Source of the DNA: Chitinophagales bacterium
GTDB taxonomy: Bacteria; Bacteroidota; Bacteroidia; Chitinophagales; UBA2359
NCBI GenBank assembly: GCA_020636475.1
Contig: JACJXU010000005.1
Location: 62,001-126,000, forward strand
DNA length: 64,000 nt
Direction: 5' to 3'
In this document: piece after piece, positions 47,060 through 56,797 of the stretch
Layout: every line of letters begins with the position of its first letter
How positions within the stretch are numbered: position 1 is the stretch's first letter
Notes under the pieces: model-generated
The model's input: only the letters and a program-made list of their open reading frames with translations
Databases searched by the model: none
What the model was told of the DNA's origin: nothing
Translations under genes and position numbers: made by a program

Positions 47060-48823
47060 ATGTGGAGTTTTTTAAAATATGTATTAGCTACTATTGTAGG
47101 CATAATGCTGTGTTGCTTTATTTTATTCATGATTGGAAGTGGCTTAATCATGAAAGGTTTATCGGAAGAAAAAGTAAGTATTGCCGCAAATTCGGTAATG
47201 GAAATTAATTTGAGTACTCCTTTTGGCGAGCGTACCCAACAAGACCCTTTTGCCGCCTTAGAAGGTGATGAAGTGGAAGCAATAGGATTGAATGATATAC
47301 TTGCCTCAATTGAAAAAGCCGAAACAGATAACAATATCAAAGGTATTTTTCTGAACCTAATGATAGTGAATGGCGGTATGGCAAGTATTGACGAAATTCG
47401 CCACGCCTTAGAAAATTTCAAAAGTTCCGGTAAATTTATCATTGCCTACGGCGAAATTCTGAACCAAAAAGCCCTTTATCTTGCTTCGGTTGCCGATGAA
47501 TTTTACCTCAATCCTGTAGGAAATGTAGAACTCAAAGGCTTTAGCAGCGAAATTACTTTTTACAAAAAACTCATTGACCGCCTCGAAGTAACACCCGAAT
47601 TTTTCTATGTAGGAAAATACAAAAGTTTTACCGAGCCGTACAGATTTACCGAAATGAGCGAACCCAATCGCGAGCAAAGAACTTCCTTGCTCAATGATGT
47701 GTACAATCACTTTTTGGACTCTCTCTCCATTTCGCTCAATTATGACAAAGACAGCCTTAAAAGTGTGGTGGACAACCTGAAAGTAGATGATGCGCAAGCA
47801 GCCTTAGCACTAAAAATTGTTACCGGACTGAAATATTATGATGAAGTAACCGATGCCATAAAACAAAACATAGGTTTAAGCAAAGATGAAAAACTATCGC
47901 TTGTTTCTATCGAAAAATATCGTACCACTTTAAGCGATGCTATAGCTTACAAGGCAGACAAAATAGCGATGGTATATGCCGAAGGCGATATTGTTTCCGG
48001 CGAAGGCGAAGAAACTCAAATAGGCTCGGAGAGATTTCGTAAGGCATTGGAAAAAGTGCGCGAAGACGATAAAGTAAAAGCAGTAGTATTGCGCGTAAAC
48101 TCTCCCGGCGGTAGTGCTTTAGCTTCCGAAATTATTTTGCGCGAATTGCAATTAATAAAACAAACCGGAAAACCTGTAGTGGTTTCTATGGGCGATGTGG
48201 CTGCTTCGGGCGGATATTATATTTCTTGCCAAGCCGATTCTATTTTTGCACAAGCCAATACTATTACCGGCTCTATTGGCGTTTTTGGTATTTTTCCGAT
48301 AATAGATAAATTTTTAGATAATAAATTGGGTATTACCACCGACCGTGTAAAAACAGGACCCTACGCCGACTTCATGAGTACTATCAGTCGTCCGCTAACC
48401 GACCCTGAGCGGGTAATTATTCAAAACAATGTGGACAATGTTTACGACCAATTTTTGACTAATGTATCAAAAGGTCGCCGTATGAGTGCCGACAGCGTGC
48501 ACCAAATAGCGCAAGGACGTGTGTGGACAGGTACGCAAGCACTTGCCAATGGTTTGGTGGACAAAATTGGCAATATACAAGATGCAGTGGACTGCGCCGC
48601 GCGTATGGCAAATATTTCCGAATATCGCATTAGTGCTTATCCACGCCAAGAAGACCCTTTTACGCGTATCGTAAACAAACTTACCGGAAATGACGGCGAC
48701 CAAGCAAAAGCATTGCTGAAAAAAGAATTGGGTGCATATTACAAATATGTAAAAGAAATGCAGCAATTAACCCAAAATTCCGGCATACAAATGCGTTTGC
48801 CCTACGAAATTGTTATTGAATAA
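47060..48823 (+). CDS. sppA: Signal peptide peptidase SppA, 67K type
   Basis: 587 residues. N-terminal transmembrane helix (about 7-30) and two S49 domains, the long form as in E. coli. In the first, 'IIAYGEILNQKALYLASVAD' carries the catalytic Lys; in the second, 'VSMGDVAASGGYYIS' carries the nucleophile Ser, preceded by 'VVLRVNSPGGSALAS'. Digests cleaved signal peptides in the membrane. The cation transporter gene follows after 17 nt and may be co-transcribed. Confidence 0.94.
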   Translation: MWSFLKYVLATIVGIMLCCFILFMIGSGLIMKGLSEEKVSIAANSVMEINLSTPFGERTQQDPFAALEGDEVEAIGLNDILASIEKAETDNNIKGIFLNLMIVNGGMASIDEIRHALENFKSSGKFIIAYGEILNQKALYLASVADEFYLNPVGNVELKGFSSEITFYKKLIDRLEVTPEFFYVGKYKSFTEPYRFTEMSEPNREQRTSLLNDVYNHFLDSLSISLNYDKDSLKSVVDNLKVDDAQAALALKIVTGLKYYDEVTDAIKQNIGLSKDEKLSLVSIEKYRTTLSDAIAYKADKIAMVYAEGDIVSGEGEETQIGSERFRKALEKVREDDKVKAVVLRVNSPGGSALASEIILRELQLIKQTGKPVVVSMGDVAASGGYYISCQADSIFAQANTITGSIGVFGIFPIIDKFLDNKLGITTDRVKTGPYADFMSTISRPLTDPERVIIQNNVDNVYDQFLTNVSKGRRMSADSVHQIAQGRVWTGTQALANGLVDKIGNIQDAVDCAARMANISEYRISAYPRQEDPFTRIVNKLTGNDGDQAKALLKKELGAYYKYVKEMQQLTQNSGIQMRLPYEIVIE

Positions 48824-48840
48824 CTTCTTAGCTTTTCCAG

Positions 48841-49836
48841 ATGGTTATCAATGAACAAATTAAAGTCCAAATTTGGGCAGTTGTTATTGGTGTTGTCTTG
48901 TGGCTCATTAAAATTTGGGCATATTTTCTTACTTTTTCCAATGCAATATTAACCGATGCACTTGAAGGCATTGTAAATGTAGTAGCGGGTGTATTCACTT
49001 TGTACAGTCTTATCATTTCGGCGAAGCCTCGCGACCACGACCACCCTTACGGTCATGGAAAAATTGAATTTATTTCCGCAGGCTTTGAAGGCGCACTTAT
49101 ATTTACTGCCGGAACGCTCATTTTTGCCAAAGCCATTTATAACTTTTGGGTACCCAATCAATTACAAGAAATAGATGCGGGTTTGTGGCTGACGGTTTTG
49201 GCGGGAGGAATAAATTTTGCTTTAGGTTATTACCTGTTACAAAAAGGTAGGCAACAACGCTCTTTACCCTTAGAAGCCGGCGGCAAACACTTGCTTACCG
49301 ATGCTTATACTTCTTTGGTACTTATAGTAGGATTAGCCCTTATTTGGATTACAGGCTACACAATTATCGATAATATTTTGGCATTGGCACTGGGCGCAAT
49401 GATTATTTATACGGGTTATAAAATTATGCGAAGCTCTATCGCCGGAATAATGGACGAAGCCGATAAGCGACTTATTGACGAATTGATAGACGTATTACAA
49501 GCAAACCGACTTGAGCAATGGGTAGATATTCATAATTTGCGGGTAATAAAATACGGCAACACCATACACATAGATTGTCATTTAACACTGCCTTGGTATT
49601 ATTCCGTAGAGCAGGCACACCACGAAGTAGATAATTGTGGCGAATTGGTGAATGCACACGGGGCTTCAAATGTAGAGTTGTTTATCCATGTAGATCCTTG
49701 TTTGCCGCAGTCTTGCAAAATTTGTAAGCTGGCAAACTGTGCAGAACGCCGCTATCCTTTCGAGCAAACGCTGTTGTGGAATTTTCATAATGTTACACTC
49801 AATCAACGCCACAGCATGCATAGTTTGCAGGAGTAA
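48841..49836 (+). CDS. Cation diffusion facilitator family transporter
   Basis: 331 residues, about six transmembrane helices. Metal-site motifs: 'DALEGIVNVVAGVFTLY', 'DHDHPYGHGKIEFI' with HPYGH, and 'DAYTSLVLIVGLALIW'. The C-terminal cytoplasmic domain ('WVDIHNLRVIKYGNTIHIDC') is followed by a Cys-rich tail ('PCLPQSCKICKLANC') that is longer than usual and may bind metal. Likely a zinc, iron or manganese exporter; the ion is not assignable. Confidence 0.9.
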   Translation: MVINEQIKVQIWAVVIGVVLWLIKIWAYFLTFSNAILTDALEGIVNVVAGVFTLYSLIISAKPRDHDHPYGHGKIEFISAGFEGALIFTAGTLIFAKAIYNFWVPNQLQEIDAGLWLTVLAGGINFALGYYLLQKGRQQRSLPLEAGGKHLLTDAYTSLVLIVGLALIWITGYTIIDNILALALGAMIIYTGYKIMRSSIAGIMDEADKRLIDELIDVLQANRLEQWVDIHNLRVIKYGNTIHIDCHLTLPWYYSVEQAHHEVDNCGELVNAHGASNVELFIHVDPCLPQSCKICKLANCAERRYPFEQTLLWNFHNVTLNQRHSMHSLQE

Positions 49837-49901
49837 TTTGGGGTGAAAAGTTTCCAGATTTTTTATTTTTTTATACAGGCGTTTTTGCTGCAAAATCGAA
49901 C

Positions 49902-49909
49902 TATATTTG
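49902..49909 (+). promoter_or_regulatory. Putative -7 box of the 2OG oxygenase gene
   Basis: TATATTTG fits TAnnTTTG, 19 nt before the start codon. Confidence 0.45.
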
Positions 49910-49928
49910 TCGGCTAATTTGATACTTT

Positions 49929-50561
49929 ATGGAGTTTTTCTTTGAAGAAAAAGATGCTTTACAAATTGCCACCGACCTTGCCGAAAAAGGCTATTATTTT
50001 CAACCAAATTTTTTACCCGAAACTGCCGTCAATACTATTCGAGCCTTAGCACTTCAATATTTCCAGAATGGCGAAATGCACCGTGCCGGCGTGGGAAAAA
50101 TGCACTTGCATCAAGTAAATAGTGCGGTGCGCGGCGATTGGGTACATTGGATTGACAACAAGTCGGAAGAATTGCCGGAACTACAATATTTTTTTGCCAA
50201 AATAGATGTGCTTATTATGCTTGTACGGCGATATTGTTTTTTGGCGATTAAGGATTACGAAACACATTTTGCCATATATCCACCCAATACTTTTTACAAA
50301 CGGCATTCCGACCGTTTTAAGTTGCAGCAGCACAGAATGTTGTCGTTTGTGTGTTATTTAAACCCAGACTGGCAGGAAAATCAAGGCGGACAGTTGCAGC
50401 TCTACTTGCCCGATGGCAGTACGCAGCGAATAAATCCGCAAGCCGGAAATTTTATTTGTTTTCGCAGCGAAATAGAACACGAAGTGCTTATGGCACATGC
50501 GCATCGTTATAGCATTACCGGCTGGATGCTCGACCAATACAAAGAACTTACTTTTTTGTAA
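49929..50561 (+). CDS. 2-oxoglutarate/Fe(II)-dependent oxygenase
   Basis: 210 residues, prolyl-4-hydroxylase/PKHD-like. The iron triad is His126 and Asp128 in 'YKRHSDRF' and His184 in 'SEIEHEVL'; Arg193 in 'HRYSITGWM' binds 2-oxoglutarate. 'YLNPDWQENQGGQLQLYLPD' is the typical strand between them. Protein substrate unknown. No signal peptide. Confidence 0.9.
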   Translation: MEFFFEEKDALQIATDLAEKGYYFQPNFLPETAVNTIRALALQYFQNGEMHRAGVGKMHLHQVNSAVRGDWVHWIDNKSEELPELQYFFAKIDVLIMLVRRYCFLAIKDYETHFAIYPPNTFYKRHSDRFKLQQHRMLSFVCYLNPDWQENQGGQLQLYLPDGSTQRINPQAGNFICFRSEIEHEVLMAHAHRYSITGWMLDQYKELTFL

Positions 50562-50570
50562 GGCTGATGT

Positions 50571-50870
50571 TTAGTTGAGCGATATAAAAGGTAGCTGGTT
50601 GTAAGCAATGTGTTCATTAAACTCCAAACTATAAAACCTGAAGTGCAGAAACTGCGCCAAAGGCATTTCTTTCAGTTCCTCGCGAAGAGCTTGTTCATTT
50701 TCAATAGAAAAACTTGCCCAAATTTTTCGTCTGTTTTCCGCCAAGGCGTAGCTGACCAATTTTTGTTGGGAAAACATATCGCTTACCCATTGCCGTTGTT
50801 GCGGGATAAGCGTCATAAATGTATGCGTAAGCACCGAAGGCAAGTCCATTTCAACCATAAATTCTCGCAT
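50571..50870 (-). CDS. Small YCII/muconolactone isomerase-like protein
   Basis: 99 residues. 'EFMVEMDLPSVLTHTFMTLI', 'LVSYALAENRRKIWASFSIE' and 'ELKEMPLAQFLHFRFYSLEF' match the pattern of ferredoxin-like dimeric alpha-beta barrel proteins (muconolactone delta-isomerase or YCII group). Converges on the oxygenase gene. Enzymatic role unknown. Confidence 0.65.
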   Translation of the reverse strand: MREFMVEMDLPSVLTHTFMTLIPQQRQWVSDMFSQQKLVSYALAENRRKIWASFSIENEQALREELKEMPLAQFLHFRFYSLEFNEHIAYNQLPFISLN

Positions 50871-50988
50871 AGAGCACCTTTAGATTATTGAAAATATAAC
50901 AAATGATAGCCTAAGTAATTACTTTTTTGTTACATTTCAAAAAAAGCAAAGAATAAAATTGCAAAAGCGTAGCTTATCGGCATAAAAT

Positions 50989-51765
50989 TTAGATAATTCC
51001 GATACTTTTTTGTTGTACCCAAGCCGTTTTTCCCGAATTGGTTTGTATCAACGCCCAATCGGCAGTTTTTTGTAAAAAATGTACCTTTTCGCCCGCCGCA
51101 ACAGCACCTATAACAATACTGTTTTCTGCCGGACCATCGTGCAAGGATACATTGGCAGCCAAAATAATAGCTTCTTTTTGTGAAAACAAGGCATTGGCGC
51201 GGCTGTACGAACTCCACGCAAAAACACCCGCCAACAACAAACTTATGATAGCACCAAGCAAGTATTTTTGCTGTGTTTTTATGCTAATTGCCGTCCAATA
51301 TCGCCACAAAGCATAGGCTGCCACGTACAAGCCAATCAGCAACAATATTGCCCAAAGTAGCGGTGTTCCCATTTGCCAGAATGTCTGTAAAATACGAAGC
51401 CTATTATGGTCAAAATTTGGAGAATTGTGTAAGTCCGCCTTATCTAAACAAAGTGCCAAATTTTGTTTTGCTGCATCAAAATTGGGCGAAATTTTCAAGG
51501 CTTTTTCATAGTGCAAAATCGCCTGCGGAAGGCTGTCGGTTTTGTAGTAGCAGTTTGCCAGATTGTAATGCAAAAGTGCATTAGTATCGCCAATAGAATC
51601 CAACAAACTTGTGTAAGTAGCAATGGCTTGCGGATAGTTTTTTTCTTGATAAGCAGCATTTGCCGCAGAAAAACGTTCAGCTGTGTTTTCGGCTCGGTTG
51701 ATGGTACTAAAAACGCTTAGTAAAAAAACAATGAAGCCTATTTTTTTAAAAAAAGTAAATTGCAT
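50989..51765 (-). CDS. batE: BatE-like TPR/SH3 membrane protein
   Basis: 258 residues from the ATG at 51765, giving a clean signal peptide ('FFKKIGFIVFLLSVFS'). TPR repeats follow (about 33-115, 'YPQAIATYTSLLDSIGDTNA', 'SLPQAILHYEKALKISPNF'), then two transmembrane helices (about 140-160 and 175-192) and a C-terminal bacterial SH3 domain ('VSLHDGPAENSIVIGAVAAG', 'WALIQTNSGKTAWVQ'). This is the BatE layout. It is 26 kb from the moxR-batA operon, so the bat genes are split. Confidence 0.8.
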   Translation of the reverse strand: MQFTFFKKIGFIVFLLSVFSTINRAENTAERFSAANAAYQEKNYPQAIATYTSLLDSIGDTNALLHYNLANCYYKTDSLPQAILHYEKALKISPNFDAAKQNLALCLDKADLHNSPNFDHNRLRILQTFWQMGTPLLWAILLLIGLYVAAYALWRYWTAISIKTQQKYLLGAIISLLLAGVFAWSSYSRANALFSQKEAIILAANVSLHDGPAENSIVIGAVAAGEKVHFLQKTADWALIQTNSGKTAWVQQKSIGII

Positions 51766-51909
51766 ATAGGGCAAAATTAGCACATTATATTTTTTTGAAC
51801 ATTTTATCCATAAAATAAGCTAAAAAGAAGGAGAGAATTAAATTTTTTTAACGGAAAAGGCGAAGCAAAAAATAAAAATCAAGAAAAGGAATTTATCAAC
51901 AAAAAGCAC

Positions 51910-51917
51910 TACATTTG
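51910..51917 (+). promoter_or_regulatory. Putative -7 box of tRNA-Thr
   Basis: TACATTTG fits TAnnTTTG, 12 nt before the tRNA; -33 not evident. Confidence 0.45.
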
Positions 51918-51929
51918 AGAAACAAAATC

Positions 51930-52002
<73 letters not shown>

Positions 52003-52152
52003 CATTTTCTTCATCTATCGCCCCATTTTCACATTTTTAAGGAGAATATTCATAAAATAATTCAAAAATAAGCAACAAATTGGCTTATTTTCCTACGAAA
52101 TAGCCCTAATTTTACCCCAAAATTTTAAAACGATAAAAAAAAAGATACTCCT

Positions 52153-53658
52153 ATGGCTTTAAGCGAACAGGAAATAACCAGACGCGAAAAACTAAAAAGT
52201 TTACACGAGTTAGGCATTGACCCTTATCCGGCACCACTTTATCCGGTGAATATTGATGCAAAAACGGTTTTGGAAACTTATGATGCTGAAAAAAATCCGC
52301 TTTCGGACGTGTGTTTAGCCGGAAGGTTGATGATGATACGCGACATGGGAAAAGCCTCTTTTGCCGAGTTGCAAGATACTTCGGGGCGTATTCAGTTGTA
52401 CGTCAATCGCGATGAAATATGTCCCGGCGAAGATAAAACGCTTTACAATCGTGTATTTAAAAAACTTTTGGACATTGGCGATTTTATTGGCGTAAAAGGT
52501 TATGTGTTTAAAACCAAAGTGGGCGAAACGTCTATTCATGTGCAAAGCCTTACGCTCTTGAGCAAATCTTTGCGCCCTTTGCCTATTGTAAAAGTAGATG
52601 CTGACGGCAAAACCCACGATGCTTTTGTGAACCCGGAATTGCGCTATCGGCAGCGATATGTCGATTTGGTGGTAAATCCGCAGGTGCGCGAAACTTTTAT
52701 TAAGCGTTCAAAACTCATTCAGTCTATGCGCGAGTTTATGATGCAGCACCATTATTTGGAAGTAGAAACGCCCGTTTTGCAACCGATTCACGGTGGTGCG
52801 GCGGCGCGTCCGTTTAAAACGCACCACAACACACTCGACCGCACATATTATTTGCGTATTGCCAACGAATTGTACCTCAAAAGACTTATTGTGGGTGGTT
52901 TTGATGGTGTTTTTGAGTTTGCCAAAGATTTTAGAAATGAAGGAATGAGCCGTTTTCACAATCCCGAATTTACCTTGATGGAACTCTATGTTGCCTATAA
53001 AGACTATTTTTGGATGATGGATTTTGCGGAGGCAATGATTGAAAAAGCCGCCATTGATGTAACGGGTAGCACCGAAATACAAGTGGGAGAAAATATAATT
53101 AGTTTCAAACGCCCTTGGAAACGCTTCACTATGTACGAAGCGATTGAACATTATACAGGCGTGGATATCAGCAGTTACGGCGAAGATGAATTGCGCGCAT
53201 TGGCGAAAAAACTGCATATTCACGTGGACAATACGATGGGCAAAGCCAAACTCATTGACGAAATATTTGGTGCGGAGGTAGAGCCGAAACTCATTCAGCC
53301 TACTTTTATTACCGATTATCCGGTGGAAATGTCGCCGCTAACCAAAAAACACCGCAGCAAAGAAGGTTTGGTGGAGCGTTTTGAGGCAATTTGCAATGCC
53401 AAAGAAATAATGAATGCGTATTCGGAGCTAAATGACCCTATTGACCAACGGGCGCGTTTTGAGGAACAGTTGGAACTGGCAGCGCGTGGAGACGAAGAGG
53501 CGATGGCGATGGACGAAGATTTTTTGCGTGCACTCGAATACGGAATGCCGCCCACCAGCGGAATTGGCATTGGTATAGACCGTTTGGCAATGATTATCAC
53601 CAACGCGCCTTCTATACAAGATGTTATTTTCTTTCCGCAAATGCGAGACGAAGAGTAG
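52153..53658 (+). CDS. lysS: Lysyl-tRNA synthetase, class II
   Basis: 501 residues. OB-fold anticodon domain first (about 50-150, '[20 protein letters not shown]'), then the class II core: motif 1 region '[20 protein letters not shown]', motif 2 '[20 protein letters not shown]', motif 3 '[19 protein letters not shown]'. The length is that of a bacterial LysS without extension. Single gene. Confidence 0.96.
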   Translation: MALSEQEITRREKLKSLHELGIDPYPAPLYPVNIDAKTVLETYDAEKNPLSDVCLAGRLMMIRDMGKASFAELQDTSGRIQLYVNRDEICPGEDKTLYNRVFKKLLDIGDFIGVKGYVFKTKVGETSIHVQSLTLLSKSLRPLPIVKVDADGKTHDAFVNPELRYRQRYVDLVVNPQVRETFIKRSKLIQSMREFMMQHHYLEVETPVLQPIHGGAAARPFKTHHNTLDRTYYLRIANELYLKRLIVGGFDGVFEFAKDFRNEGMSRFHNPEFTLMELYVAYKDYFWMMDFAEAMIEKAAIDVTGSTEIQVGENIISFKRPWKRFTMYEAIEHYTGVDISSYGEDELRALAKKLHIHVDNTMGKAKLIDEIFGAEVEPKLIQPTFITDYPVEMSPLTKKHRSKEGLVERFEAICNAKEIMNAYSELNDPIDQRARFEEQLELAARGDEEAMAMDEDFLRALEYGMPPTSGIGIGIDRLAMIITNAPSIQDVIFFPQMRDEE

Positions 53659-53754
53659 AAAAGTAAAAAAAATTGTGTGAAAATTTAGTTCCCCAATATG
53701 CTTCGGGTTTTGTCGGAGTGTGTTGGGGGAATTTTTATATACTTGTTGCTTTTA

Positions 53755-53847
53755 AGTACTTGGACAAAAGAAAACCAGTGTAAATTATTGATATTCCTTA
53801 GCAAATTATGGAAATCAATACCTGATTTCTTTGGGTAGTTAAGTACT
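53755..53847. mobile_element. 93-bp miniature element (MITE) related to the IS630-type element
   Basis: Flanked by TA on both sides (53753-53754, 53848-53849). Its first 24 nt match the left end of the IS at 57317 at 23 positions (AGTACTTGGACAAAAGAAA followed by CCAG), and its right part (atggaaatca...tttctttgggtag) matches the right end of the IS. No coding capacity. It would be moved in trans by the IS transposase. Confidence 0.8.
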
Positions 53848-53858
53848 TAATTGGTGGA

Positions 53859-54338
53859 TTACACATCATTTGCAGGTGTGTCTAAATGATATAAATTGAA
53901 TTTTTTAAATAAATCAGAAGCAGTTTTATTGCCTTTGCGAGCATCCTCATATACTTCTTGGCTAATTTCAAATTTACGACTTCCACCACCTTGTGTATCA
54001 AGCTGATACTCTAAGAAATATTTTGCTCTTTCTTTGCTGACTATAAATTCTCTGCCATAAAATGTATTTTCTGTATTAACACTCTCTCTCCTGGTCAGTG
54101 TTATATCGGTTGGTTTAGTCCATTTTATAAGAAAGTTTAGCAGATTATACTCTTTGAATAGTGTTAATATTTTACATTCGCCGTTTTTCACTGCTTTGAA
54201 TATTTGTTCGGTTATTTTAACCGTTTGTTCTTTTGTAAATATTGTATTTTCAAGTGGCTTGGTATCTAAGAAATATTCCGAGCCATCCGTCCATACAATC
54301 CATCCGTTATCAAGTTTGTATTGTTCTTTATTATGCAT
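53859..54338 (-). CDS. Hypothetical protein at the end of the toxin-immunity array
   Basis: 159 residues, no signal. Neither half resembles a family I know: 'NGWIVWTDGSEYFLDTKPLE', a helical middle, 'TLTRRESVNTENTFYGREFI' and an N/C-terminal 'KKFNLYHLDT'. Position at the 3' end of the array and size suit an immunity protein; that is inference. The MITE lies 11 nt past its stop. Confidence 0.5.
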   Translation of the reverse strand: MHNKEQYKLDNGWIVWTDGSEYFLDTKPLENTIFTKEQTVKITEQIFKAVKNGECKILTLFKEYNLLNFLIKWTKPTDITLTRRESVNTENTFYGREFIVSKERAKYFLEYQLDTQGGGSRKFEISQEVYEDARKGNKTASDLFKKFNLYHLDTPANDV

Positions 54339-54366
54339 AATTTAAAAGGGAAAGTAGTATAATATA

Positions 54367-54846
54367 TTAGCAATTATTATTATAAAGTTTTAGTAGTTCT
54401 TTATTAATAGCTTCCCCTTTCTTTTTCAACCAATATAAGTATTCATCAATTTTCAATCCATTATTGATATAGTTTACTAGTCCATCAGAATTGAGAATTG
54501 TTATTAAGTAGTCAAAAATTATGTATTGATTACTAGTATAATAGTATTTGTAATTGTTTTTATGGAGTGTTTCTACGTATTTTTTAAAATTTCCATTCAA
54601 GAAGTAATCAAAAGTAGGAGTTAACTGGATCATATGTTCAGCATTAATAATTCCTGTTAAATCCAATATATAAGCCGATAAAAATCTATCTTGTACTTCA
54701 TAATGAAATAAGAGGTTACAATATTCAAAATGTAGAATGGCTGTAGAAGATTTAATTTCTAAAAAATTAAATTCTTCAATTCTAAATAGCAATGGGCTTA
54801 AGTACTCAACCATTCCCGACCAGTCTATAATAGGTGTATTATACAT
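54367..54846 (-). CDS. Candidate immunity protein 6
   Basis: 159 residues, soluble, Tyr/Asn/Leu-rich ('YKYYYTSNQYIIFDYLITIL'). Starts 4 nt after the stop of the toxin-tail fragment 54851-55199, the spacing expected of a toxin-immunity pair. Family not recognised. Confidence 0.55.
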   Translation of the reverse strand: MYNTPIIDWSGMVEYLSPLLFRIEEFNFLEIKSSTAILHFEYCNLLFHYEVQDRFLSAYILDLTGIINAEHMIQLTPTFDYFLNGNFKKYVETLHKNNYKYYYTSNQYIIFDYLITILNSDGLVNYINNGLKIDEYLYWLKKKGEAINKELLKLYNNNC

Positions 54847-54850
54847 AAAT

Positions 54851-55199
54851 TTATTTTACAAATTGAAATAATGTCGAATTCCAAGTATATCCTAGTTGCC
54901 CCAACCTTTCCACTTCTCTGCCAAAGAAGGATAATCCATTTGTAGGGTTTCCGCCTTTATAAATATTGTCAAAGTTTAATGGATCAGAAACAACTCTAAT
55001 AATATCTCCACGACTTGCAGCAGCATCCAACCAAGGTTTATTTATTTGATCCCAAACTTGTTGATCTGACCAGCCTTGCGTATTGGTAAGGTCATTTAAT
55101 ACATTAACACCTGCCGGATTATCGCCTGATTTAGTAAGTCCTGATTCAATTAAATCTTTTGTCCCAGTTCCTCCGGGAGGATTCCATTTTCCTGATTTT
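54851..55199 (-). pseudogene. Orphan toxin-tail fragment (same toxin family as the full-length gene)
   Basis: An open frame without a start codon. It begins 'GKWNPPGGTGTKDLIESGLT', runs through 'KSGDNPAGVNVLNDLTNTQG' and the core 'WLDAAASRGDIIRVVSDPLN' and ends 'FFGREVERLGQLGYTWNSTL'-FQFVK. The upstream half is almost identical in DNA to 59679-59799 of the full-length gene; the downstream half is diverged. Typical of a displaced C-terminal cassette that can be recombined back into the full gene. Confidence 0.75.
55070..55194. repeat. Cassette repeat shared with 59679-59799
   Basis: About 122 bp essentially identical to the pre-toxin part of the full-length toxin gene, as read base by base. 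Provides homology for cassette exchange. Confidence 0.8.
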
Positions 55200-55212
55200 T
55201 TTTCATAATAGA

Positions 55213-55689
55213 CTAGGCTAGTGCATTCTTCATTTTTTCAATTGCAGATTTTGCATTTCTCCTATACCAGCGATTAAATTCAGGTAATTTTTTAAATTTA
55301 TTATTTGCCAATGCTCTTAATTCCTTAGATTCGAGCATTCTCGCAATATAACCCATTGGTTGTTTTTTTCCGTTTAGAAGAGTTATAAATTCGGGACCTT
55401 TATTTGAGTATTCAATATAATTTTTTAATTCGTCAGTAAAATAAAGTTCAAGTGCTGGACTTAAAACTACTCTATGGTCTTGTCCATATTCTTGACTTAA
55501 ATCACCTATTACAACCTCAATATGATTATCATACTTCTGAAAACTAAAGTATAGATAGCAATTGTCTAATTGATATTGACATTGCCATTCTGATTTAGTA
55601 ATATTAATAATATTTCCTAAACTCTCTATGGATGGATGTAAAACTTCATCTAAGCCATCCCAAACATTAATTTGTTCTTCTTTCTTCAT
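55213..55689 (-). CDS. Candidate immunity protein 5
   Basis: About 158 residues from the ATG at 55689; the frame is open to 55776, but those residues overlap the preceding toxin tail. 'VWDGLDEVLHPSIESLGNII', 'QCQYQLDNCYLYFSFQKYDN' and 'GKKQPMGYIARMLESKELRA' show an alpha-beta start and helical end. Family not recognised. Lies directly behind a toxin-tail fragment. Confidence 0.55.
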   Translation of the reverse strand: MKKEEQINVWDGLDEVLHPSIESLGNIINITKSEWQCQYQLDNCYLYFSFQKYDNHIEVVIGDLSQEYGQDHRVVLSPALELYFTDELKNYIEYSNKGPEFITLLNGKKQPMGYIARMLESKELRALANNKFKKLPEFNRWYRRNAKSAIEKMKNALA

Positions 55690-55726
55690 TTTAAATTTAA
55701 ATATTTTTGAAACAGTTTCGAATGAG

Positions 55727-55927
55727 TTATTTAACATATTGAAATAAACTTGCATTCCAAATATAACCGTGTACATTTTCTAAACGGTCTATTTCTTTTC
55801 CAAAAAACGATAATCCTTGTAATGGATCTCCATTCTTGTAAATATTTGTTGGATTTGTTGGATCAGATATAACGCGAACTACATCTCCTCTTCCAACGGC
55901 ATCATCTATCCATTGTGAATTAACTCT
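55727..55927 (-). pseudogene. Orphan toxin-tail fragment, short
   Basis: About 66 residues: 'VNSQWIDDAVGRGDVVRVIS' continues as 'DPTNPTNIYKNGDPLQGLSF' and ends 'GYIWNASLFQYVK'. It aligns to the last half of the toxin domain in the full-length gene and contains the conserved RGD(V/I)(I/V)R core and FG(R/K)E. The ATG at 55930 is probably fortuitous. Confidence 0.7.
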
Positions 55928-56189
55928 CATCTGCGATCATCACGACATCTCGGGGATCCAGCCTTGCCATCTTCAAATACTTATCCACTTTTTCAATATT
56001 TCCTTGTGACAGCTTTAGTATCGCCTTTAGTACTTTCTCATGAGATACCCATTCGTCGCCATTAGAGTAATCTTTAAACTTCCTGATAACTTCATCACTT
56101 GATTTACCAAATGATTTTCTAATTTCATTTTCCATTTCTTCCATTATTGGGTTAGGTATATTTTTTCTTTTCCAAGAGAATAAACACAT
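55920..56189 (-). CDS. Candidate immunity protein 4
   Basis: 89 residues, helical and charged ('EEMENEIRKSFGKSSDEVIR', 'KVLKAILKLSQGNIEKVDKY'). Starts 3 nt after the stop of the toxin fragment 56193-56797 and overlaps the next fragment by 8 nt. Family not recognised. Confidence 0.55.
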   Translation of the reverse strand: MCLFSWKRKNIPNPIMEEMENEIRKSFGKSSDEVIRKFKDYSNGDEWVSHEKVLKAILKLSQGNIEKVDKYLKMARLDPRDVVMIADES

Positions 56190-56192
56190 TTT

Positions 56193-56797
56193 CTACTTTA
56201 TAAATTCAAAAGTTGATGGATTATATGTGTAACCCAAAACATCTTCTAATAGTTCTACTTCACGTCCGAAAGTTGTTCTTGTTCCGTTCACGACCCCATC
56301 AACCCAAATATGATTAATATTAGTTGGATCTGAAACTACTCTTATTACATCGCCTCTGTTAGCTGCATTTGTGAGCCACTCACTATTAATTTGCCAATTC
56401 CAATTTGGGTCATTCAATATATTAACGCCAGCGGGGTTTTCTCCATATTTCCACAATTTACTATCCTTGATTACGCTAACCCCTCCTTGATTAACATCAT
56501 CGAAGAATCTGCCAATTACAGTAGTCGTTTTTGATGAATGACAAACAACATCACCGCCAAAGCCCGTGTATTTTACATGAAGAATATCATTCACTATTTC
56601 AGCCACATCATCACCCCCTTTTTTAATTATCACTTTTGCTCCACTTTCCACAAATTCAATTCCTTCATCAATCCATTGTGAAACTCTCGGCAACCAAGGT
56701 GTATATCAGTTCTTAATCCGGTATTCTTTAAAGCCTTCCACGCCTGCTTCAATACCTCAAACTGAATGGAAAGTTTCCAAACGGTCTTTATTTGTCC
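56193..56797 (-). pseudogene. Orphan toxin fragment with pre-toxin region
   Basis: The longest displaced cassette. From about 56797 it matches the full-length gene ('KTVWKLSIQFEVLKQAWKAL'), loses one base near 56697 (caaccaagg instead of caaccatagg), then stays open from 56693 for 166 residues: pre-toxin 'GGDDVAEIVNDILHVKYTGF', a unique junction 'FFDDVNQGGVSVIKDSKLWK', and the toxin core 'WLTNAANRGDVIRVVSDPTN' ending 'YTYNPSTFEFIK'. No promoter or signal. The first 280 nt share very high identity with 59800-60081. Confidence 0.75.
56508..56787. repeat. Cassette repeat shared with 59800-60081
   Basis: About 280 bp, differing by only a few bases from the pre-toxin part of the full-length gene. 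Confidence 0.8.

Noticed and set aside
53755..53847. Terminator-like inverted repeat after lysS
   Set aside because: The inverted ends match the IS630-type element and are flanked by TA, so a miniature transposable element explains them better.
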